In this document: positions 1-5,542 of the stretch, piece by piece
Position numbering within the stretch: the first letter of the stretch is position 1
How the letters are laid out: each line of letters opens with the position of its first letter
NCBI GenBank assembly: GCA_046152955.1
Contig: JBJXGA010000065.1
Span: 1 to 7,670, forward strand
DNA length: 7,670 bases
Direction of reading: 5' to 3'
Origin: SIAF01 sp046152955
GTDB lineage: Bacteria; Planctomycetota; Planctomycetia; Planctomycetales; Planctomycetaceae
Notes under the pieces: generated by a model
What the model saw: the letters and a program-made list of their open reading frames with translations, nothing else
What the model was told of the DNA's origin: nothing
The model's database searches: none
Made by a program: the position numbers and the translations under genes

Positions 1-44
1 CTCATGCAGCGGACAACTCAAGCAAGATTGTTCGAGTGCCGAGG

Positions 45-73
45 AAAAAAGTCAATGACCCAGTTGTGGGTCA
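45..73 (-). terminator. Possible intrinsic terminator on the minus strand
   Basis: TGACCCA (56-62) and TGGGTCA (67-73) form a perfect 7-bp stem with a 4-base loop. Read on the minus strand, the stem is followed after five bases by six T residues (complement of 45-50), which resembles a Rho-independent terminator. The weak points are the five-base gap before the T-run and the absence of a credible minus-strand gene just upstream. It might end an unannotated or antisense transcript, or be a chance palindrome. Confidence 0.25.
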
Positions 74-263
74 ACCCAGAAATTCATTGGCGTAGACGCG
101 CGGATGAAATCTTGGTGGGTGGCCGAATGTACCACGCGTCAATTGCGCGAACCAAACTACGTCGTGCGCCCCGCTCCATTTTGATGCAACGCTCCCAGAG
201 ACTCGATTCCCCCTCGTTCCCTGGGCCGTCCCCCCAAACACCGGCAGACCCAAGCCTGAATTC

Positions 264-305
264 TCAGGTCTCAGGTCTCAGGTCTCAGGTCTCAGGACTC
301 AGGTC
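264..305. repeat. Six-copy TCAGGTC heptanucleotide tandem repeat
   Basis: Six head-to-tail 7-bp units run without interruption. Units 1-4 and 6 are TCAGGTC and unit 5 is TCAGGAC, a single T-to-A change. Because the unit length is not a multiple of three, translation gives a 7-residue period in every frame. The array lies about 110 bp before the likely start of the DUF1549/DUF1553 gene. Such short tandem repeats expand and contract by replication slippage; no function can be read from the sequence. Confidence 0.95.
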
Positions 306-415
306 TCCCACAGTACCCACTCCCCAGCCCCCTCTGCTAAGCTGATGAATCAGTCGTCCGGGGCTTCGAATCCTACCGCGCACCAGTTTTCTCCAGCGTC
401 TTTCCTCTTTTGCCG

Positions 416-2779
416 ATGGCTTTCATGGAATTTGGCGGCCACCTGCTCCCGATTCCTGCCGTGCCGTTCTCCGGCGTCGATTCCGGTTACCGGGGAGCCG
501 CCACACGCCCCCCTTGGACACCGGCAAACCTCTGGAAGGGCGCCTCCTGGAAAACTTTCGGGCTGCGAATGCTGTGGCTGGCGACTGTCGCTGCCATCTC
601 AAGCCGCGCGGTCGCCGGAGAGGCCCCATCCCCTCCGACGTTCGGGATCGACGTGATGGCCGCGCTCTCCAAAGCGGGGTGCAATCAGGGAGTGTGCCAC
701 GGCAACAAGTACGGCAAAGGGGGCTTTAAGCTCTCCTTGCGGGGAGACGATCCGCAGGCTGACTTTGAAACGCTGACTCGCGAACTCTCGGGGCGCCGCG
801 CCAATCGGATCGACGCCGAACGGAGCCTGCTGCTGCTGAAGCCGTCGATGCAGATTCCACATGAAGGAGGGAGGCGGTTCACCGTCGAGGCGCCGGAGTA
901 CCGCATCCTGCGGGAATGGATCGCGGAGGGAATGCCAGCCGATCCGCCGACGGTTCCCTCCGTGAGGCAGGTGACCGTGCAGCCAGAGGAAGCGTTTCTG
1001 CTGGAACCGATCAGCACGGCGGCGCTGACGGTGACGGCACACTTTTCCGACGGAACGGTGCGAGACGTGACGCGCCAGGCGACCTATGAACTCTCGAGCC
1101 AAATCGCCCAGGTCGATTCCCAGGGAGTGGTCCAGCGGCGGGAATTTGGCGAGCTGACGATCATGGCTCGCTTCGTGGATCGCCAGGCCGCGGCGCGAAT
1201 CGCGTTTGTGCCCGCCCGCCCCGATTTTTCCTGGAACGGCCCGATGCCGGTGAATTTCATTGACGAGCAGGTGTTCGAGAAACTCCGCACGCTGCGGATC
1301 AATCCGGCCCCCCGGTGCGACGATCGGACGTTCGTCCGCCGCGCGACGCTCGATCTGGTCGGATTGCTCCCCACGGCGGAGGAGGCGCGGCGGTTTGTCA
1401 CCGACGGGCGCCCCGACAAACGGGAACGGCTGATCGACGAGTTGCTGGAGCGCCCGGAGTTCGCCGACTGGTGGGCGCTCAAATGGGGCGACCTGCTGCG
1501 CAACGAAGAGAAAACGCTCGATCGCAAAGGGGTCCACAACTTTCATGCGTGGATCAGGCAGTGCATCGCGCAGGGAGTTCCGCTGGACCGATTCGCCAGG
1601 GAGCTGATTGCCGCGCGGGGGAGTACCTACCTGGTTCCGGCAGCCAATTACTGGCGGGCGATGCGCGAGCCGTTGCGGCGGGCCGAATCGACCGCACAGG
1701 TCTTTTTGGGGGTTCGCCTGCAATGCGCCAAGTGCCACAACCACCCCTTCGACCGCTGGACGCAGTCGGATTACTACGGCTGGTCGAATCTGTTTGCGCG
1801 GGTCAGTTACCGCATCCTGGAGAATCGCCGCCGTGATCAGAATGATTCTCATGAATTCGACGGCGAGCAAGTTGTGTACATGGCTCGGAAAGGGGAGGTG
1901 CTCGATCCGCGGAGCGGGGCGCCCGCCCCGGCGCGGTTTCTGGAGGATGGAGCGGTCCCCCTTGCCGAAGAGGTGGATCGCCTGCACGCTCTGGCGACGT
2001 GGTTGACCGCCCCCGACAACCGACTGTTTGTCCAGACGCAGGCCAATCGCATCTGGTATCACCTGCTGGGGCGCGGGATTGTCAATCCCATCGACGATTT
2101 TCGCGCGACGAATCCTCCCTCGCATCCGAAGTTGCTGGCCGCACTGGGAAGGGAACTGGTGGAGCACCGTTTCGACTTGCGACATCTGATCCGAACGATC
2201 ATGAATTCGCATACGTATCAGGCGTCCGCTGGAATGGGGACCGTCCTGGAAGAACAGGGAGGGACATTCTCCCATGCCACGGTCCAGCGGCTGGCGGCCG
2301 AGCCGCTGCTGGATGCATTGAGCCAGGTCTCCGGTGCCCCGCTTCATTTTGCCGGTTTTCCGCCGGGAATGCGGGCCGGGGAACTTCCCGGTGTCCGGGC
2401 AGAACGGGAGCGCGATTCGAAGTTGACCGGCGCCGACCAGTTTCTGCGGCTGTTCGGCAAACCCCCCAGGCTGCAAGCGTGCGAATGCGAACGGACCAGC
2501 GATCCGACACTCAGTCAGGCATTCCAACTCGTGAGCGGCGAGTTGATCAATCGGCTGCTGACGGAATCGGACAATCGCCTGGGACGGATGATCGCCGGAG
2601 GTAAATCCGACACGGAAATCGTCGAAGAATTGTATTGGACGGCGCTGGCCCGTCCGCCGAACGAGAGTGAATTGGCCGGGACAATGCGGTATCTGGCGAC
2701 TCCCGGCGACCGGCGGGGAAAACTCGAAGACGTGCTGTGGGGGCTGCTCAATGCGCAGGAGTTTTTGTATCGGCGTTAA
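416..2779 (+). CDS. Secreted DUF1549/DUF1553 protein with N-terminal Cys-His motif and Ig-like (Big2-type) domain
   Basis: This is a planctomycete-type exported protein whose biochemical role is not established. Residues are counted from a possible TTG start at 410; the ATG at 416 is residue 3. A hydrophobic segment at 54-65 followed by AVA (67-69) looks like a Sec signal peptide. Residues 75-165 form a conserved N-terminal module containing CNQGVCHG (91-98), a C-x4-CH motif. Residues about 184-268 look like a bacterial Ig-like Big2 domain. DUF1549 spans about 281-467 and contains CAKCHNHP (439-446), a canonical CxxCH. DUF1553 spans about 522-775, with CECER (691-695) near its end. The start is uncertain: neither 416 nor the later ATG at 569 has a good ribosome binding site. 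I prefer 416 because codons between them look coding and because 569 leaves no basic residues before the hydrophobic core. The DUF1501 gene follows after 70 bp, suggesting an operon. Domain assignment is secure; haem binding is inference. Confidence 0.93.
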   Translation: MAFMEFGGHLLPIPAVPFSGVDSGYRGAATRPPWTPANLWKGASWKTFGLRMLWLATVAAISSRAVAGEAPSPPTFGIDVMAALSKAGCNQGVCHGNKYGKGGFKLSLRGDDPQADFETLTRELSGRRANRIDAERSLLLLKPSMQIPHEGGRRFTVEAPEYRILREWIAEGMPADPPTVPSVRQVTVQPEEAFLLEPISTAALTVTAHFSDGTVRDVTRQATYELSSQIAQVDSQGVVQRREFGELTIMARFVDRQAAARIAFVPARPDFSWNGPMPVNFIDEQVFEKLRTLRINPAPRCDDRTFVRRATLDLVGLLPTAEEARRFVTDGRPDKRERLIDELLERPEFADWWALKWGDLLRNEEKTLDRKGVHNFHAWIRQCIAQGVPLDRFARELIAARGSTYLVPAANYWRAMREPLRRAESTAQVFLGVRLQCAKCHNHPFDRWTQSDYYGWSNLFARVSYRILENRRRDQNDSHEFDGEQVVYMARKGEVLDPRSGAPAPARFLEDGAVPLAEEVDRLHALATWLTAPDNRLFVQTQANRIWYHLLGRGIVNPIDDFRATNPPSHPKLLAALGRELVEHRFDLRHLIRTIMNSHTYQASAGMGTVLEEQGGTFSHATVQRLAAEPLLDALSQVSGAPLHFAGFPPGMRAGELPGVRAERERDSKLTGADQFLRLFGKPPRLQACECERTSDPTLSQAFQLVSGELINRLLTESDNRLGRMIAGGKSDTEIVEELYWTALARPPNESELAGTMRYLATPGDRRGKLEDVLWGLLNAQEFLYRR

Positions 2780-2849
2780 GGTCCGCCGTGGTCGTGTTAC
2801 AGTTTGCGTCGGGATTCGATGATTCCAAGTCTACGGGGCAAGGCGTGCG

Positions 2850-4283
2850 ATGGCGCGGTCAAATCAAAATGACGGTCCAATGAGCGATCCATCCGAGTTC
2901 GGGGGACGCACCGCCTGCGCGCCTCTCACGCTCCCCCGCCGCCGACTCTTGCAGGTGGGGGGCCTGGGAATGCTCGGGATCACCCTGCCCCGCTGGCTGG
3001 AGGGGTCGCCGCAGCGCGTGAGCAGCTCGGCGCCGGCCCGTTCGGTGATTTTTCTGTACCAGTTCGGCGGACCCAGCCACCATGATACGTTCGATATGAA
3101 GCCCGGCGCGCCGGAGGGGATCCGCAGCATCTGGGGAACCATCCCGACGAGCGCGCCGGACATCGAGGTCTGCGAGCATCTCCCCGAAATGGCGAAAGTG
3201 ATGGACAAAGTCACGCTGGTGCGGACCGTCCATCACACAATGAAGAATCACAACTCGGCCGCCTATTACGCCCTCACCGGTCACGCCCCGCCACTGGATG
3301 ACATTCGCCTCCGCGATTCTCTCGACCTGTTTCCCGCCTATGGTTCGGTCGTCGATCGGCTCGCTCCCAGCCAGTCGGGAATGCCGACGTTTGTCGCTTA
3401 TCCCTACACCATTCGCGACGGCGCCGTGACTCCCGGCCAGCATGCCAGCTTTCTCGGCAAAGGGCACGATCCGCTGCTGATCACCGAAGATCCCAACAGT
3501 CCCAACTTCCAGCTTCCGGAACTGTCATTGCCCGGCAATCTCTCGCTCGAACGGCTGCAGAACCGCCGCGAATTGCAAAAGCTGGTCAATGGCCAGATCG
3601 CGGCCCAGCAGGCGCCGGTCGCGGGGACCGGTTTGGACGCCATGTACGACAAGACGCTCGCGATGCTCCAGTCGCCGCGATTGCGCCAGGCGTTTGACCT
3701 GTCCGAAGAGCCTGCCGCGCTGCGCGACCGATACGGGCGGACGACGTATGGCCAGGGGTGTCTGCTGGCGCGAAGACTGGTCGAAGCCGAGGTGAAATTC
3801 GTCAACGTCTATTTCTCCTCGAACATTGGCGGGCAGAGCACGACGGAAGGGGGCTGGGACACGCACGGATTCAACAACACGTACATGTACCCGATCCTCA
3901 GGGCGCGGCACTTGCCGATCACCGAACACACCTTGCCGGTGCTCCTGGACGATCTGGATCAGCGGGGATTGCTCGACACCACGCTCGTGGTCTGGATGGG
4001 AGAATTCGGCCGCACTCCCCGGCTCAACGGACAAACCAGCCGCGACCACTGGCCGCAATGCTACACCGTCCTGCTGGCCGGCGGCGGTGTCAAACGGGGC
4101 TACGTGCATGGCCGCTCCGACAAGAACGGGGCGTACCCAGACCGAGATGGCGTTCCGGTCGAAGATCTGGCGGCGACGATCTTCTCCCTGCTGGGGCTCG
4201 ATCCGGAAACCGAAGTGCGCGATCGGTTGAACCGCCCCCTCCCGATTGCGGCCGGTCGCCCGGTGGCGTCGCTCATCGCCTGA
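2850..4283 (+). CDS. DUF1501 family protein (alkaline-phosphatase/sulfatase-like fold), Tat-exported
   Basis: The 477-residue length and motif order fit DUF1501, a family in the alkaline-phosphatase-like superfamily that is very abundant in planctomycetes and usually encoded beside DUF1549/DUF1553 genes. Residues 30-50 (RRRLLQVGG and then a hydrophobic stretch) resemble a twin-arginine signal, so export as a folded, possibly metal-loaded protein is likely. Conserved stretches include GGPSHHDTFD (73-82), GGWDTH (334-339), GEFGRTP (384-390) and DHWP (399-402). The Asp and His residues in them are plausible metal ligands by analogy with the superfamily, but no substrate is established. ATG 2850 is chosen because a purine-rich GGGGCAAGG lies just upstream; the in-frame ATG at 2880 has no such site. 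The gene lies 70 bp after the DUF1549/DUF1553 gene on the same strand, so co-transcription and a shared function are likely. Confidence 0.95.
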   Translation: MARSNQNDGPMSDPSEFGGRTACAPLTLPRRRLLQVGGLGMLGITLPRWLEGSPQRVSSSAPARSVIFLYQFGGPSHHDTFDMKPGAPEGIRSIWGTIPTSAPDIEVCEHLPEMAKVMDKVTLVRTVHHTMKNHNSAAYYALTGHAPPLDDIRLRDSLDLFPAYGSVVDRLAPSQSGMPTFVAYPYTIRDGAVTPGQHASFLGKGHDPLLITEDPNSPNFQLPELSLPGNLSLERLQNRRELQKLVNGQIAAQQAPVAGTGLDAMYDKTLAMLQSPRLRQAFDLSEEPAALRDRYGRTTYGQGCLLARRLVEAEVKFVNVYFSSNIGGQSTTEGGWDTHGFNNTYMYPILRARHLPITEHTLPVLLDDLDQRGLLDTTLVVWMGEFGRTPRLNGQTSRDHWPQCYTVLLAGGGVKRGYVHGRSDKNGAYPDRDGVPVEDLAATIFSLLGLDPETEVRDRLNRPLPIAAGRPVASLIA

Positions 4284-4309
4284 CCGAGGATGTCTGTGTG
4301 GCGGAGAAT

Positions 4310-4409
4310 GAGATCGGCACATTCGGAAAAAACCGGGCCAATGGCCGTTGATCTCGGCGCGTGAAATACGTTTCTCAGGAAACGGGCCACGGGCCGAATG
4401 TACGTTTCC
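4310..4409 (+). promoter_or_regulatory. Hairpin-rich leader before the secreted Gly/Asn-rich protein gene
   Basis: The spacer contains several inverted repeats. GAGATC (4310-4315) pairs with GATCTC (4350-4355) and can be extended inward by GGC (4316-4318) with GCC (4344-4346) across a three-base bulge. CGTTTC (4369-4374) pairs with GAAACG (4379-4384) around a 4-base loop. The GGAAACG at 4378-4384 can instead pair with CGTTTCC at 4403-4409. The last two hairpins share an arm and exclude each other, as in attenuators. None is followed by a T-run, so a standard terminator is not indicated. Regulatory function is inferred from pairing alone. Confidence 0.3.
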
Positions 4410-4433
4410 GAAACTCACCGGGGAGATTGTCTC

Positions 4434-5264
4434 ATGGTTCCATTCACGCGTTGGGCGCTGCGCGCGCTGTGCCTGGTTGCAGTCCTTTCCTCCATGGCCG
4501 CGATCAAACAACCGATTCGCAAACCGGTTTATGATCCGGACGCGCCGGTGGTTCCGTTGTTCGAGGCGCTCGACCGCGAACTGGTGGAAGTGACGGTGAT
4601 CGCCAAGAATTCGCACGAGGCCAATCTGTTTGTCACCGGCAAGGGAACCCAGGCGATCAATGTTCAACTTCCCGATGCGGTCGTTGCCGTCCAGGTGCTC
4701 AAACAGGGGTTTGGACCGGGGATCGGCAACGGCGCGGCCAGCGGGAACGGATCGGGGAACGGGGCCGATTCGGGAGGACAGGCGCAACCGGTCGGCGGCG
4801 GGGCAAAAAGCGGAGGGAACGGCCTGAGCAACATGTCCGGGAATGGGCCGCAGGGGAATGCTGGCAACCTTCCGGGGTCAGGCATCTTCTCCGTGCCGGT
4901 TGAGAAAACAATCCAGATTCCCTTGAAGACCGTCTGTCTCGCGCATGGGCAGCCCAATCCCCAGGCGAAAATGCAGTACAAACTGGTGCCGCTGGAGGAA
5001 TTCAGCTCCGATCCCCGACTTCAAGAGACGCTGAAGCGCTTCGTCCGAGGGGAGATCGATGAAGAAGTCGCCCAGGCCGCCGCCTGGCACTTCACGAACG
5101 GCAGGTCGTGGAAAGCGCTGGCCCAGGAGCGCGTCGGCCACGTGGGAGGCAATCCCGGCAAGCCGCTGTTCAACAAACGCCAACTCACAGCGGCTCGTGA
5201 ACTGTCGTCTCTCCTGAATGACCTGCACCCGCGGCCAGAGGGGGCCAAGTCATCCCGGCGGTGA
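4434..5264 (+). CDS. Secreted protein of unknown function with Gly/Asn-rich central linker
   Basis: I do not recognise a named family. The 276-residue product starts with a clear signal peptide: a short basic stretch and hydrophobic core at residues 1-23 (RALCLVAVLSSMAA). Residues about 35-91 look like a compact beta-rich segment. Residues 92-150 are low complexity, dominated by Gly, Asn and Ser. Residues 151-231 form a second conserved-looking segment containing LKTVCLAHGQPNP, then an acidic helical stretch ending in AQAAAWHFTNGRSW. The tail is basic. I chose ATG 4434 over the in-frame ATG at 4398 because GGGGAG lies eight bases upstream of it and because it puts the signal peptide at the N-terminus. 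It is 150 bp after the DUF1501 gene on the same strand, so it could be part of that operon or have its own control. Secretion is well supported; function is unknown. Confidence 0.85.
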   Translation: MVPFTRWALRALCLVAVLSSMAAIKQPIRKPVYDPDAPVVPLFEALDRELVEVTVIAKNSHEANLFVTGKGTQAINVQLPDAVVAVQVLKQGFGPGIGNGAASGNGSGNGADSGGQAQPVGGGAKSGGNGLSNMSGNGPQGNAGNLPGSGIFSVPVEKTIQIPLKTVCLAHGQPNPQAKMQYKLVPLEEFSSDPRLQETLKRFVRGEIDEEVAQAAAWHFTNGRSWKALAQERVGHVGGNPGKPLFNKRQLTAARELSSLLNDLHPRPEGAKSSRR

Positions 5265-5282
5265 AATTCTTGCGGTCCCACG

Positions 5283-5310
5283 TTGACGCCATCCCCGGAG
5301 TTGCTAACGT
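5283..5310 (+). promoter_or_regulatory. Possible sigma-70-like promoter for the small basic ORF
   Basis: TTGACG (5283-5288) matches the -35 consensus at five of six positions. A 16-base spacer separates it from TAACGT (5305-5310), which keeps the most conserved first, second and last bases of the -10 box. Transcription would begin near 5317 and leave a leader of about 43 bases before ATG 5360. It begins just after the stop codon of the preceding gene. The -10 match is only moderate, and planctomycete promoter consensus is poorly defined, so this is tentative. Confidence 0.35.
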
Positions 5311-5359
5311 AACGCCTCGGAACATCAGCAACACGACCATCTACGGGAAAGCAACCACT

Positions 5360-5455
5360 ATGGGCGCCAATCATGCCGGCGAGCGGAAACGCAAGAAACT
5401 GAAGAACACCAAGAAGATCATCGCCACCCAGGCCAAAAAGGGGGCCAAGAAGTAA
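5360..5455 (+). CDS. Small lysine-rich protein (31 residues), hypothetical
   Basis: This short frame encodes a 31-residue, strongly basic peptide with 10 Lys and 2 Arg, beginning MGANHAGERKRKK and ending KKGAKK. There is no signal peptide or transmembrane segment, so it would be cytoplasmic. The composition resembles small nucleic-acid- or ribosome-binding proteins, but no family is recognised. ATG 5360 is preceded by GGGAAAG at a somewhat long spacing (about nine to ten bases). The frame is open further upstream to a GTG at 5261 that overlaps the previous stop codon, which would give 64 residues, but the extra part looks like ordinary non-coding sequence. A plausible promoter at 5283-5310 would fit the shorter version. 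It ends 88 bp before the end of the convergent minus-strand gene. Whether it is translated is uncertain. Confidence 0.5.
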   Translation: MGANHAGERKRKKLKNTKKIIATQAKKGAKK

Positions 5456-5488
5456 CGACGAGGCGCTGGGCCTGGACTGCCATAGGAA

Positions 5489-5521
5489 CGTCCCCTGGGG
5501 ACGATTTATTCCCTTGGGGAT
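5489..5521. terminator. Paired palindromes between convergent genes, possible bidirectional terminator
   Basis: CGTCCCCTGGGGACG (5489-5503) is a perfect inverted repeat and is followed on the plus strand by ATTTATT. ATTCCCTTGGGGAT (5508-5521) is a second inverted repeat with one G-T pair. They lie between the plus-strand ORF ending at 5455 and the minus-strand gene ending at 5543, where a terminator serving both directions would be expected. The loops are very short and there is no uninterrupted T-run, so the efficiency of such a terminator is doubtful. Confidence 0.3.
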
Positions 5522-5542
5522 CTTTCATTCCATACAGGCTTC

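Larger units (their letters stand above)
1..415. other. Intergenic region with no convincing gene
   Basis: No reading frame here looks like a real gene. A plus-strand frame at 4-345 is open, but its product has no recognisable domain and runs through the heptamer repeat, so its C-terminal part simply translates a tandem repeat. A short minus-strand frame at 71-253 is equally featureless. The stretch does contain a perfect hairpin at 56-73 and the TCAGGTC repeat at 264-305. I found no clear sigma-70 type promoter for the gene that starts near 416, although one could lie here. Confidence 0.6.

Noticed and set aside
264..305. CRISPR array or recombination site as an explanation of the heptamer repeat
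   Set aside because: Units are only 7 bp and abut directly with no spacers, so this is a simple tandem repeat.
4..345. A 113-codon plus-strand open frame at the left edge
   Set aside because: No recognisable domain, no convincing ribosome binding site, and the C-terminal part is the translated TCAGGTC tandem repeat.
361..386. A tRNA-like 3' end: TTCGAAT followed by CCTACCGCGCACCA
   Set aside because: The bases before TTCGAAT do not pair with CCTAC to make a T stem, the CCA is out of register, and no matching acceptor, D or anticodon arms lie upstream.
345..656. A 103-codon plus-strand frame overlapping the start of the DUF1549/DUF1553 gene
   Set aside because: It overlaps the signal-peptide region of the real gene in another frame and shows no domain or conserved motif.
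599..2527. A 642-codon open frame on the minus strand, entirely inside the DUF1549/DUF1553 gene
   Set aside because: It lies opposite a gene with clear domains and motifs, has no recognisable domain itself, and is expected from high G+C codon use on the other strand.
3525..4787. A 420-codon minus-strand open frame spanning the DUF1501 gene end and the next gene
   Set aside because: It overlaps two well-supported plus-strand genes, has no domain or start signal, and its composition is typical of a reverse-strand shadow.
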